The position numbers and the translations under genes are program-made. This document shows positions 49,939 to 60,900 of a stretch of 64,000 nucleotides of DNA, piece after piece. The notes below the pieces were generated by a model, which did not search any database, was not told the DNA's origin, and saw only the letters and a program-made list of their open reading frames with translations. This DNA comes from Nostoc carneum NIES-2107 (GTDB lineage: Bacteria > Cyanobacteriota > Cyanobacteriia > Cyanobacteriales > Nostocaceae), in the NCBI GenBank assembly GCA_002368155.1, contig AP018180.1, positions 930,001 to 994,000 of the forward strand. Reading direction: 5' to 3'. Each line of letters begins with the position of its first letter. Position 1 is the first letter of the stretch.

Positions 49939-50808
49939 CTAATGACTGTTAGCCATTAACCGTAATTCTTCTTGTTGTTTTTCATGCTCAACAACAAATA
50001 CATTTGAGTAAAGATTCGCTAATATTTGTTTACCTTGTTGTGTTAACGCTAGATAACGTAATGCGTCTTTAACATAAGGATAAACACCATTCCAGTAAAA
50101 CTTGGCGTAATTCTTACGTAAATCACCTGGGTTTTGATAGCCTAAGATTTTATTCATCCCAGTTTCTTCAAATTCATAAAATAAAGAAGTGATTTTCTTT
50201 AAATAACGCGGATCGCTGAGTTGTCCAATTAAGTCGGCGGCGCGGACTAAGCCAGCATAGTTATGTGTATCTTGATGGTCTTCTGCTTTGGGGACGGGGA
50301 ACCTAGTTAATTCAATATTCGACTTAATTACTGCCGCATCAATTAATTTATGTCCACCAAAACGTTCATCAATAAATAGTTTGCCTCTATCAACATGATA
50401 GGGGATGAGGCTAGCATCAGAAGCACCCGGAGCTAAAGAAATCATTTGCCCATCTTTACCTGTAGCATATAAGCCTTCTGTCTCTTGGTCTTGCCGACAA
50501 ACTCCTTTGACATAGCCAATATCATGACAAGCTAAGGAGATAATCACATGCAACCAATCATCACTAGAAACGCCACCCTCGCGTATATGTTTACCTCTTA
50601 AAATTTCCTGTCCTACTAAAGTTACGAGAATTGTGTGTTCGACGTTGTGATATAAAGCATCGCTATTGGCAATATTTTCTAAAGCCATGCTCCCAGCCCA
50701 GGCAATGATATCTTGATAATCATGTTTTAAAGCGCCATAGGTGCGTTGATAACCTTCTCGAATTTGATTAACAAAAGCATCAATTAAAATTTCTGTTGCA
50801 TTGAACAT
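49939..50808 (-). CDS. HD-domain phosphohydrolase-like protein
   Basis: The 289-residue protein has an HD metal-binding pattern: HNVEHTILVTLVGQEILRG, HVIISLACHDIGYVKGVCRQ with the His-Asp pair, then HVDRGKLFID and an aspartate in LVRAADLIGQLSDP. Such proteins hydrolyse phosphoester bonds, often in nucleotides or cyclic dinucleotides. The substrate is unknown. The start is the ATG at 50808; the upstream frame begins in repeat sequence. Confidence 0.8.
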   Translation of the reverse strand: MFNATEILIDAFVNQIREGYQRTYGALKHDYQDIIAWAGSMALENIANSDALYHNVEHTILVTLVGQEILRGKHIREGGVSSDDWLHVIISLACHDIGYVKGVCRQDQETEGLYATGKDGQMISLAPGASDASLIPYHVDRGKLFIDERFGGHKLIDAAVIKSNIELTRFPVPKAEDHQDTHNYAGLVRAADLIGQLSDPRYLKKITSLFYEFEETGMNKILGYQNPGDLRKNYAKFYWNGVYPYVKDALRYLALTQQGKQILANLYSNVFVVEHEKQQEELRLMANSH

Positions 50809-51998
50809 TGGTTTTGACTCACTGGGATAAGAATTTATTAACAATTCGTAATTCGTAGTTACGCGCTTCGTAATTAGGTTAAAGATTGGGATTTAGACCC
50901 TACTCGTAAAGGCACGACTTATAAAAGTTGGGGATTCTAACCCTCTGTTTAATTACGAATTACGACTTACGAATTAGTAATTAAGTTGATTATGGTTATT
51001 GGGTAAGTATTCGGCAAAAATTTCTCACCCATCAACAGGCTAGTCAATTTTGCAAAATACGTTAAATTTCATCTTGAAAATGACAGCAATGCAGATTTCC
51101 TCCTTTGTTACTGGTTTAGAGTTTTAGTACTATCTATTTTGATATTTTTCCCACAGAACAGGCTATCCTTTCATTAGCCTGCAAATAACAGGTTAGAAGC
51201 TTCGGTATTGCTGCTTTATTCAGTTATAGTTTTTAGCTAAAACTAGTAGTTCCCTACAGGAATTTGCATGGTTTCGTAGTCAAGGTTCAAATTCCCAAGT
51301 AGAGGATTAAAGTCTTGGCTAGGAATATGTTTGTTTTCCCCATGCTCAAATTCAGCGATGGAGAGAAATATCCTGCATTGAAAGCCTAAGTACTGTTTTA
51401 GGCATCAGCACTGATGACTTTCAAGGTGCTACTGTCTTTGTCAGATACATTGCCACAAATTATTCGGTTTTGTATAGATGTGCCTTAGCCCTATCTGGTT
51501 TTTTACTTCTATTATTTACGTATCAACCATCTAGATTGACGAGAGTTAGATACTAAAAAATCACAATAACTGCAACCTGATAAATAATTCTATAATTAGA
51601 AATTTCTCGAAAATTTGAGCCATATTCATCTTCTATACCCAGAAAAAGTAATAGTAGTTAAAATTTACTCAGTCTGTTTGTCAGACTGAAACTTTGGAAA
51701 AATTTGGATTATCTGCACCTGTATTCACTTCCTTGCATTATAAATGCTAGTCAATATAATTTTAATACTAAAAATATGACAGTAATTCAGTGCAAATACT
51801 CATTGACAATATTTTGATTAGCTAAATATATTGCAAATATTCTTCTACTGTAATAAAAGTACAACCTGTATCATGTTTCTATGCTGGGAATCGTGATAGT
51901 CAGAGCCTCAAAAAATGAGCTATATTTCATACAAGTTAATAAATTTAAACTTTTATTAAAAAATACCAGTAATTATTCATATTACAGGAGCTAGAGGT
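50809..51998. other. 1.2-kb stretch without a recognised gene
   Basis: Positions 50840-50990 hold TAATTCG/ACGAATTA-type repeats arranged as inverted arms. The remainder to 51998 is AT-rich, has stops in all frames at short spacing, and shows no tRNA, Y-like stem or strong hairpin by eye. The last 100 bp should contain the promoter of the RND genes; AGGAGCTAGAGGT precedes the adaptor start. Confidence 0.45.
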
Positions 51999-53474
51999 AT
52001 GACTGTGGGTGATGAAAGTTCATCAAAAGTCGAAATTGAAGACTCTTTGAGGGCTGAAGATGCTGATTTAGGACAAAAACTACAGGATCGGCAAACTCGC
52101 CTATGGTTGATGCCACTGTTACTGGGTACAGGTTTGGGATTAGCGATCGCTTTTGGCAGTATGGGTATCTTAAACCATCGTCCTACTGGTCAACAAAATG
52201 CTGTAGCCAAACCACCAGCAAAGTTGAAACCATCAATGACAGTTACCGTTGCAACTGTAGAGACTGCAAGTGTAGCACGGACTCTCAATACCACGGGTAC
52301 TGTCGCCGCCTCCGATTTGATTCCTGTACTTCCCCAAACCAACGGACTGCAAATTAAAAAAATTCCTGACAACATCCAAGAAGGTGCTTTCGTCAACAAA
52401 GGCGATGTTTTGGCAGTTTTAGATGATTCCGTACTGCAAACTCAAATTAGCCAAGCTAAAGCAGATATGGAATCGAAGCAAGCAGATATGGCATCGAAAC
52501 AAGCCGATGTCACATCGAAACAAGCCAGTGTGTCATCCAATGTGGCGATTGTTAAGCAAAGACAAGCCGATTTAGCCCAAGCCCAAGCGCGCTTAGAAGA
52601 AGCTGAAAAGAACTATCAGCGATATCAACAACTGGCGGCTTCTGGTGCTATTAGTCAACAAGAACTGGATACTCGTTCCTATACGGTGAAAACTGCCAGA
52701 GAAACTGTGCGCGTTGCTGAAGAAAATGTTCGTAGCGCCCAAGCAAACGTTGGTGGTGGTCAAGCAAATATCAGTATTGCCCGAGCAAATGTCAACAAAG
52801 CCAAAGCCGATGTTCGCAATAGTGCCGCGAAAATAGGACAACTACAAGCCCAATTAGCACAAACCCTAGTTGTTGCGCCTGTATCGGGAATTATTGCCGA
52901 AAAACTGGCGAGAGTGGGGGATATGACAGGTGTACCACCGCAAACCCAAGTAGGAAATGTGATTGGTGGGACGCAAAAGCTATTTTCGATTATTCGGGAT
53001 GGGAAATTACAATTGCAAGCAAAAGTTCCTGAAATTCAACTCCCCCTAGTGAAAGTGGGTGCAACAGTAGAAGTAACTTCCGATTTAGACCGCCTTGTCG
53101 AACTGCAAGGACGAGTCAGAGAGATAGAACCGATGGTAAACGACCAAAGACGAGAAGCCACAGTCAAAATTGACCTACCACCAACAAAATTGCTCAAACC
53201 TGGAATGTTTGCCCGCGCCGCCATTACCACCTCATCAACCCTAGGCATGACAGTACCCCAAAAAGCCGTACAAACCCAACCTGATGGCAGTGTAATTGTA
53301 TTCATGCTATCGGGTGAAGACATTGTCCGCGCCCAGAAAGTAGAACTAGGAGAACCTCTAAACGGTAACAGAGTGGAAATCAAAAGCGGATTGAAATTAG
53401 GCGATCGCGTGGTTGTGAAAGGTGCAGGTTATCTCAAAGATGGCGACAAAGTCCTAGTAGCCACTGAAGGATGA
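51999..53474 (+). CDS. RND efflux periplasmic adaptor (HlyD/AcrA-like)
   Basis: The 491-residue protein has a cytoplasmic N-terminus, one membrane helix (LWLMPLLLGTGLGLAIAFG), and the split lipoyl motif (VLPQTNGLQIKKIPDNIQEG...VVAPVSGIIAEKLARVGDMT). Between them is a long coiled-coil hairpin with repeated KQADMASKQADVTSKQASV units. The beta-barrel domain follows. It joins an inner-membrane RND pump to an outer-membrane channel. It is 60 bp upstream of the RND gene, and the two form an operon; no TolC gene follows. Confidence 0.88.
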   Translation: MTVGDESSSKVEIEDSLRAEDADLGQKLQDRQTRLWLMPLLLGTGLGLAIAFGSMGILNHRPTGQQNAVAKPPAKLKPSMTVTVATVETASVARTLNTTGTVAASDLIPVLPQTNGLQIKKIPDNIQEGAFVNKGDVLAVLDDSVLQTQISQAKADMESKQADMASKQADVTSKQASVSSNVAIVKQRQADLAQAQARLEEAEKNYQRYQQLAASGAISQQELDTRSYTVKTARETVRVAEENVRSAQANVGGGQANISIARANVNKAKADVRNSAAKIGQLQAQLAQTLVVAPVSGIIAEKLARVGDMTGVPPQTQVGNVIGGTQKLFSIIRDGKLQLQAKVPEIQLPLVKVGATVEVTSDLDRLVELQGRVREIEPMVNDQRREATVKIDLPPTKLLKPGMFARAAITTSSTLGMTVPQKAVQTQPDGSVIVFMLSGEDIVRAQKVELGEPLNGNRVEIKSGLKLGDRVVVKGAGYLKDGDKVLVATEG

Positions 53475-53534
53475 AGTGTAAAGGATGAAGTCTGAAAGTT
53501 CCCTAATTTTGAATTTTGAATTTTGAATTAATTT

Positions 53535-56500
53535 ATGTCCTTCAATATCTCTGCTTGGTCGATTAAAAAACCTGTTCCCACGATAGTTTTATTCTTGATT
53601 TTGACGATAGTTGGTTGGTTTTCGTTCATTTCCTTAGGAATAGACACCAACCCTAACGTTGATATTCCCGCAGTGACAGTGACAGTTACCCAACCAGGTG
53701 CAGGCCCAGCAGAACTGGAATCGCAAGTGACCAAGAAAATTGAAGATGCTGTCGCGGGTTTGGGCAATATCGACAACATGATATCGAAGGTCAGTGATGG
53801 TAATTCTACAACCACGATCAATTTTATATTAGGGACAAACAGCGATCGCGCTACCAATGACGTGCGTAATGCGATCGCCCAAATTCGCCAAAGTTTACCC
53901 CAAGACATCAACGATCCAATTGTCCAACGTCTAGACTTTGCTGGCGGGCCGATCATGACCTATGTTGTCAAATCTGATCGCCTTTCTGTGGAAGAGTTAA
54001 GCAACCTCACAGACCAAACAATTAGCCGCGCCTTGTTAGCAGTCAAAGGTGTCGCCCAAATTAAACGTGTGGGTGGGGTTGACCGAGAAATCAGAGTCAA
54101 CCTCGACCCCAATCGCTTGCAATCTCTAGGTATCACCGCCACCCAGGTAAACGACCAAATCCGCGCGTTGAATATTAACTTACCTGGTGGACGCGCAGAA
54201 TTAGGTGGTAGCGAACAAAGTATCCGCACATTAGGTAGCGCCGCCAGTGTGGATGTATTGAAAACCTACGAAATTATCCTCCCCGGAGGCGGTTCCGTAC
54301 CTCTTTCTAGCCTAGGAACCGTCGAGGATCAGTTTGGTGACATCCGACAAACTGCAAGCTTGAATAACAAACCTGTAGTAGCGTTTCAGGTTCTCCGCAG
54401 CACTGGTAGCGTCATGGTAACAGTGGAATCGGGAGTCAAAGCCGCAGTTAAGGAACTGGAAAAAACCCTCCCTCCAGATGTGAAGCTGGATTTAGTATTT
54501 ACCAGGGCTGATGTAGTTCGCCAATCCTATGAAAGCACCATCGATGAATTGATTCAGGCTTCCATACTGGCGGTGATCGTCATTATGCTATTTTTACGGG
54601 ACTGGCGAGCAACATTAATTACTGCCGTTGCTTTGCCTCTCTCAATGATTCCCACCTTTGCCGTACAGCAAGCATTAGGTTACACCCTCAACAACATGAC
54701 ATTGCTAGCCTTAGCCCTAGCAGTCGGTAACCTAGTCGATGATGCCGTTGTGGAAATTGAAAACATGGAACGGCACATGGCGATGGGGAAATCGCCTTTA
54801 CAAGCTGCTTACGATTCCTCCGATGAAGTGGGATTAGCTGTAATGGCTTCTTCCGCAACGATTATTGCTGTATTTCTGCCCGTAGCTTTTATGGGTGGCA
54901 TTCCCGGACAATTTTTCCAACCCTTTGGCTTTACGGTTGCCATTTCCACAATTTTTTCAACCTTAGTCGCCCGCATGGTTACCCCCATGATGGGAGCTTA
55001 TTTACTCAAGGATAAAGCCCATACCCACAGTAAAGAAATACAGGATCAAAATCAGCCACAATTTATCCGATTATTCAATTTTAAATTTAAACTACCAACA
55101 ACCAACAAAAAAACTACAAAACTTACCACTCTTAAGCCTCGCACTTTCCAGCCCTATAAGTCATTGTTGCAATTAGCACTACGCCATAAATTAACAACAA
55201 TAGCGATCGCGATCGCTTTCTTCATGGCTAGTCTAATGCTAGTTCCCATGATTCCCAAGGGTTTCGTTGATGATGGCGACTACGGACTTTCTAGTATTTC
55301 TATAGAAATTCCCCCTGGTTCCACCTTGGCAGACATGAATCAGGTAGTTACACAAACAACTAACATTCTCCTGAAAAACCCTCATGTTGCTCAGGTAGTA
55401 GCTACAGAAGATTTGAGTACAGCTACCCTTGCTGTCAACCTTAAACCCAAAGAAGAACGCAAGATTTCCCAAAAACAATTTGAGGAAGAAATCCGCCCCC
55501 TATTCCAACAAATACCAGGAGCAAGAATCAGTTTCCAAAGCCAAGTACCAGGTGATAGCCGTAAAGGTTTATCAATCGTTCTCCGCAGCGAAAATCCCGA
55601 AGCCTTAAGTCAAGCTGCATCAGACCTAGAAAAGCAGATGCGAACCATACCCGGATTAGTAGAAGTCTCTTCTAGCGCCAGTTTGGTAAAACCAGAAATT
55701 CTCGTCATACCCGATCCCCAACGCGCCGCCGATTTAGGTGTGACAGTGCAAGCGATCGCCCGTACAGCCTCCTTAGCTACCATTGGTGATAACGATGCCA
55801 ACTTAGCCAAATATAATTTAAGCGATCGGCAAATCCCCATTCGTGTGCAAATCGATCCCAAAGCCCGCGCAGACATCAACAATATCAAAAATCTCCAAGT
55901 TCCCAGTCAAAATGGTAGCTTAGTTCCCCTCCTCGCCGTTGCAGATATCCGCTTTGGTAGCGGCCCTGCAACCATCAACCGCTACGATCGCGCCCGTCAA
56001 GTTGCAGTAGAAGCCAACTTGCAAGGTGTTGCACTTGGAGAAGCAGTCCAAGCAGTTAATAAACTACCCATCATGCAAAACTTGCCCCCAGGAGTTATGC
56101 AGCAACCCTCCGGCGGTGCAAAAATTATGCAGGACATCTTTAGAGGTTTTGGTAGTGCCTTGGGATTAGCAATTCTCTGCATCTATGCAATTCTCGTCTT
56201 GCTATATAACAACTTCCTGCATCCGCTATCGATTATGGCAGCCTTACCCTTTTGCTTAGGCGGCGCACTAGTAGCCCTAATGGTAATGCAAAAACCTTTG
56301 GGACTCTACGCCTTAATTGGGATTGTACTGCTGTTGGGAATTGTCACCAAAAACTCAATTCTGTTAGTGGATTACACAATCATCAACATGCAAGAAGGCA
56401 AAAGCCAACGTCAAGCACTCATTGAAGCTGGCGTGTCACGCTTGCGCCCAATTATGATGACTTCCCTTGCAACTATCGCCGGTACTCTACCCTTAGCATT

Positions 56501-56741
56501 AGGAATTGGTGTCGGTTCCGAAGTCCGCCAACCGATGGGAATCGCCATTATGGGTGGCTTCACAACTTCCACACTGCTGACATTGGTGGTAGTACCCGTA
56601 ATATTTAGCTATATTGATAACTTCCAACGCTGGATTATGAATACCTTGCGCTACGGCTTCGGCAAAAAACCGCCCCGCCCAGCATCCAGTGAACATGAAG
56701 TCATCAACCTACCATCAGAGCGCGAAAAATCCGCTTCTTAA
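53535..56741 (+). CDS. RND-family efflux pump
   Basis: The 1068-residue protein has the two-fold AcrB layout with 12 membrane segments. It begins FNISAWSIKKPVPTIVLFLI and has the family motif region GVDREIRVNLDPNRLQSLGI. The proton-relay aspartates appear in LALAVGNLVDDAVVEIENME (helix 4), and the second half has LLGIVTKNSILLVDYTI. It resembles the hydrophobe/amphiphile pumps rather than metal CzcA. A lysine- and threonine-rich loop of about 45 residues after helix 6 (near residue 500-545) is longer than usual. Substrates are unknown. Confidence 0.9.
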   Translation: MSFNISAWSIKKPVPTIVLFLILTIVGWFSFISLGIDTNPNVDIPAVTVTVTQPGAGPAELESQVTKKIEDAVAGLGNIDNMISKVSDGNSTTTINFILGTNSDRATNDVRNAIAQIRQSLPQDINDPIVQRLDFAGGPIMTYVVKSDRLSVEELSNLTDQTISRALLAVKGVAQIKRVGGVDREIRVNLDPNRLQSLGITATQVNDQIRALNINLPGGRAELGGSEQSIRTLGSAASVDVLKTYEIILPGGGSVPLSSLGTVEDQFGDIRQTASLNNKPVVAFQVLRSTGSVMVTVESGVKAAVKELEKTLPPDVKLDLVFTRADVVRQSYESTIDELIQASILAVIVIMLFLRDWRATLITAVALPLSMIPTFAVQQALGYTLNNMTLLALALAVGNLVDDAVVEIENMERHMAMGKSPLQAAYDSSDEVGLAVMASSATIIAVFLPVAFMGGIPGQFFQPFGFTVAISTIFSTLVARMVTPMMGAYLLKDKAHTHSKEIQDQNQPQFIRLFNFKFKLPTTNKKTTKLTTLKPRTFQPYKSLLQLALRHKLTTIAIAIAFFMASLMLVPMIPKGFVDDGDYGLSSISIEIPPGSTLADMNQVVTQTTNILLKNPHVAQVVATEDLSTATLAVNLKPKEERKISQKQFEEEIRPLFQQIPGARISFQSQVPGDSRKGLSIVLRSENPEALSQAASDLEKQMRTIPGLVEVSSSASLVKPEILVIPDPQRAADLGVTVQAIARTASLATIGDNDANLAKYNLSDRQIPIRVQIDPKARADINNIKNLQVPSQNGSLVPLLAVADIRFGSGPATINRYDRARQVAVEANLQGVALGEAVQAVNKLPIMQNLPPGVMQQPSGGAKIMQDIFRGFGSALGLAILCIYAILVLLYNNFLHPLSIMAALPFCLGGALVALMVMQKPLGLYALIGIVLLLGIVTKNSILLVDYTIINMQEGKSQRQALIEAGVSRLRPIMMTSLATIAGTLPLALGIGVGSEVRQPMGIAIMGGFTTSTLLTLVVVPVIFSYIDNFQRWIMNTLRYGFGKKPPRPASSEHEVINLPSEREKSAS

Positions 56742-56770
56742 ATACAACCTTGGCAAATTGTAGTATAATA

Positions 56771-56800
56771 GCAGCTAGCTATAGCTTAATGGCTAGCTGC
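56771..56800 (+). terminator. Hairpin between the RND gene and tRNA-Gly
   Basis: GCAGCTAGC and GCTAGCTGC form a perfect 9-bp stem around a 12-nt loop, 30 bp after the RND stop and 5 bp before the tRNA. Only TGTTTG follows, so termination is plausible but not clear. Confidence 0.45.
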
Positions 56801-56805
56801 TGTTT

Positions 56806-56877
56806 GCGGGTGTAATTCAGTGGTAGAATGTCATCTTCCCATGGTGAACGTCGTGGGTTCGAGTCCCATCGCCCGCT
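56806..56877 (+). tRNA. tRNA-Gly(CCC)
   Basis: The 7-bp acceptor GCGGGTG/CGCCCGC, D arm ATTC-AGTGGTA-GAAT, anticodon arm TCATC-TTCCCAT-GGTGA with CCC, and T arm GTGGG-TTCGAGT-CCCAT all fold normally. The discriminator is T, and CCA is not encoded. This is an ordinary functional tRNA, useful as a contrast to the tRNA-like heads at 19-21 kb. Confidence 0.95.
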
Positions 56878-57105
56878 TTTTGTTGGTGTAGATTAACTAA
56901 TTATTTGTCCGTGGTGAAACATTATTTGTCATCATATTTCCAGAGATAATTTTATAATTGAAGTCGTATTATAAAGATGGTGTCACAAAGTTTTAGATTG
57001 TGCCTACTTAAATAATATCTATTCAAAAGTTTCCTAAAACCTCTAATGTAATTTAGATAATGTAATTGCAGGGTTTGAATTATTAACACTATAAGACATA
57101 GTAAA

Positions 57106-57762
57106 TTGCCGTCAACAAAAAGATCAGCAGGAGAAAATATCCATAGGCTGGGTCAGGAAAGACACCAGTCTGCATTGTTGCGCTATACTCTAGCAGTAGC
57201 TTTCCTTATTGGTACGGTTCTTTTATTTGTAACTAATAGTACTTCTTATTTAGGATGGTTGCTCTCACTAGCAGGATTCGCAAGCTCCTACTATTTGTAC
57301 CGCAGTGGACGACATTTAACAAAACGAGCAGGAGATGCTCAACGTGGTGCTAAAGCTGAAAAGGATGTAGCCGCTTTATTACGACCCTTGCAGCGTCAAG
57401 GATGGTACATCGAATACAACTTAAAAATCAGGAGATGGGGAGATGCAGATTTAGTATTGCACTCCCCTAAAGGCAATTGGTATGTAATTGATGTCAAATC
57501 CCACGGAGGTACTAAAGTTTACGAAAACGGTTGTCTACGAAAGCGTTATGGCAGAAATATTTATGATTTTGAAGAAGGAGATTTGATCGGGAAAGTGAAA
57601 GGTCAAGCTCAGGAAGTGAAGAGTATAAAAGGTGCGCGATGGGTAACTGCGATGCTTTGCTTTACAAAGGGTGATGTCGATATTTCTCTCAATGAGATTA
57701 CAGGTGTTTATATTGTGAACACTACCAATTTGATCAGTATTTTGTCGCAGTTGGAGCAGTAA
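57106..57762 (+). CDS. NERD-domain membrane protein
   Basis: The 218-residue protein has two close membrane helices (about residues 27-70) and then a NERD nuclease-related domain. RGAKAEKDVAALLRPL gives the entry helix, and WGDADLVLHSPKGNWYVIDV-KSHGG gives the D...D/E-x-K core of a PD-(D/E)XK-like fold. NERD domains are found with helicases and in plasmid or phage-related proteins. The frame opens with TTG at 57106; no ATG fits upstream. It lies 172 bp before a large helicase gene on the same strand and may work with it. Confidence 0.78.
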   Translation: MPSTKRSAGENIHRLGQERHQSALLRYTLAVAFLIGTVLLFVTNSTSYLGWLLSLAGFASSYYLYRSGRHLTKRAGDAQRGAKAEKDVAALLRPLQRQGWYIEYNLKIRRWGDADLVLHSPKGNWYVIDVKSHGGTKVYENGCLRKRYGRNIYDFEEGDLIGKVKGQAQEVKSIKGARWVTAMLCFTKGDVDISLNEITGVYIVNTTNLISILSQLEQ

Positions 57763-57934
57763 ATGGAAATAAGTTGTTGAATGTTTGATTATCAAATCTG
57801 ATATTTAAGCGAAATGGGATAGCAGATAGTCTATGTACAAATAAAATATTTACTCATAGCCAATTATCCTAAGTATTCAGGTAAACTATTTTACAAAAAA
57901 CACCAATATTGGGTGCAGTAACTCGGAGGTAGTT

Positions 57935-60900
57935 TTGAAAGCGACCAGAAAAATAGATGCTATTCTTAACGCTTGGTTTGACTACATTGCTTTGGATGAT
58001 TACAGTAACGCCAGGGTTGAAGCTACTAACAATCAAAAGATTGTAAAACAACCTGGTGTCAGGCTGTTAGGTAACCATGTATTAATAGATAGAGATATAT
58101 TTTCAGAACTACAAAAAAAAACACCCAGAGGGCAACAAAATCAACAAGAATCTCTGTGGGTTTTATCATTTCCACAGGTTGTAAATGTTGAAAATGGAAA
58201 ATCTTATTTTTGTCCTCTATTTTGCTTAGATATTACATCCATCTTTCAGGGAGCGTATCAAGAACAAGGGTGGAATCTGGATTCCTTAACACTAATAGAA
58301 GCTGGGGAAAACTTAGCTACTTTCCTGAAACTGGATGATGAACAGTGCGAGCAGTTGATTACTCAAGACGGTTTGCAGCGCTTTCTTGAAACGACCTTTG
58401 GCGTTGAGTTTCAAACATACGAACAGTGGATGCAGCAGATTGTCATTCCTCCTTACCAAATCAAAAAACAACCATACTTATTTGAGTTTACAGGAGCTAT
58501 ATACTCTAGAAATCTCAAGCAAGACCTAAAAGAAATCAAATCAAGCTCGAAAAAATGGACAGAAGGAGATCCGGCTTATGAATATTTGTTTGGTGTACCT
58601 CAACTTCCAAAGCACGAAGTTACTTATATGGGTGCTTTCCCAATTCATGCACCCACTAATTCACAATCAACGGCATTAAAACACGCTCAAACACAACCTT
58701 TAACTGCTGTACAGGGTCCTCCAGGTTCAGGAAAAACAACTCTTATTCTTCACGTTATTGCTCAACAAGTAGTTAATCGGGCACTTGATTTAATTGAGAA
58801 AGAGAAAAATATTAATAATTTGACAGTTGTCACTAGTACAAATAACCAAGCTGTTGACAATGTTATTGAGAAACTGGATAAGTGGTTAAACAACGCATCT
58901 TTAGAACATAAATTTATTTATTTAAAAGGAGGAAGTAAAAATAATATTCAATCACCTGGGGGTGCTGTAGAATATTTACAAAATGCAATTAATTATTTAC
59001 AGCAAAATTCCTTTGATGAATCTCGCTATAATTCACTAAAAGAGAAGATTAAGCAAATTAAATATAATTTTTTAGCTGAAGAATCTAATTATTTAGAAGC
59101 ACGTCAACAAAGGTTATTGGATGAACAGCAACTAGCCAAACTTCAAAATAAAATACAAACATTTCGCCAAGATTTAGATGAAAACTTAGAAAATAGAGCT
59201 AACTTTCAGAGACGAGCGTCTGATTTGGCTGAGTATGAGCAGCTTCCAATCGAAGCATATCGCAAAATTAACTTGCGTTTTGAAAATGCATTGCGACAGC
59301 TACCGGAAGGAAGATTATCTTGGTGGGTTCGTTTATGGCGGTGGATAACTAGAAATACAGAAAAAAATATTATCACAAAAGCAGTATTAGCTTGTGAATC
59401 AGCTATCGAAAATACGTTTAGTACTGCTTTCCGTGTAGGGAACCCCACAACTCGTAGTGAGTTAGTTATAGAAACAAGGTTGGTTAGGGAAAGATTAGAT
59501 AAAGCGGATGAACTGGAAAGTCTACAAGCCAGATTACAAGAAATTTCAACAAATATACTTTATACAGAGGAGCAAATAAATAAAGCAAGTAGTAATTTGA
59601 CAACATTAGAAAATAGATTAGCAAACTCACTGGAAGATTTTTACACTACATTCCCTAACAACTTTCATGACACACATCAGGAGATTTTTCTATTATCGCG
59701 GGAATTTCTAACCCAGCAAGCACTCCAATCGAAAAATGAAGTAAAAAAGACTTTAGAACTGTATTCAAGCTTTCTTTCAGATTCAAAAAATTGGAAATAT
59801 AAATATACGATAGCGGAAAATTTAGATGAACATCTTAAAAATTTAAGTTTAATATTTCCTGTCGTTACAAGTACATTGCTTTCAATCCGCAATATGCTCC
59901 CGTGGATTTCCGAATGCATTGACCGCACCATTGTAGATGAAGCAGGAATGATTGACCTACACAAAACTTTTCCAGTGTTGGTGCGATCGCGTAAAGCAAT
60001 TATTGTCGGTGATCCTCTACAAATTGAGCCAATCATAACACTAAGTAACCAGACACGCGAGAATTATCGTCAAACATCTTTTTTAGATAAAGGGTTAACA
60101 GAAATTGATTACCACCGTTACAGTCCAGAAGAAGAATATAGCGCCACTACCTATCATCGCGCTGCTGGAGCAAGTGGAGAAGATAACGATAAGGGTCAAG
60201 GAATTTGTTTAATTGAGCATTATCGCTGTCAACCTAGTATTATTAAATATTGTGATACTATTGCTGGTTATGGATTAGAAGTAAAAACGGAACTAGTTGA
60301 TTCAAAGTTAGAGTCAAACTTAATTGCTTATCATGTGGAGGGAAATAGCCACAATAAAGTTAATTATGAGGAAGTTATTGCTGTATGCGATATAATCCAG
60401 CATTTACTTAAACAAGATTATTTATTAGAAGACATTGGTGTGATTTCCCCTTTTAAAGTTCACGCTAATGCTCTTAAAGATGCAATAACAAGAAAACATC
60501 CAAATTTTAACAAAAAATCAGTTGGGACAATTCACACTTTCCAAGGTTCCGAAAAGAAAGTAATTATCCTGTCTACAAAAGTCTGCCAAACACAAGATAA
60601 TGTTAATTGGATAAACCAACGACCAAATCTGTTGAACGTTGCTGTATCGAGAGCAAAAGAATTATTTATTTTGGTTGGTAATCTTTATCGGCTAGAAAAA
60701 GGGAGCCTAACCCGTCAGCTTGTTGAACATATCCGAGAAAATGGATTAATTTTAGAGTATAAGACTGAGGCAGAAATTTCTCAATATTCTGAGCCTAAAC
60801 TGGGAACTACTACGGTTTATGATTGTGACCATTTAAGAATTTTTAGAGAAGCTTTTGAACAATCTGAAAAAGAATTAATTATTATCACACCTTGGATTCG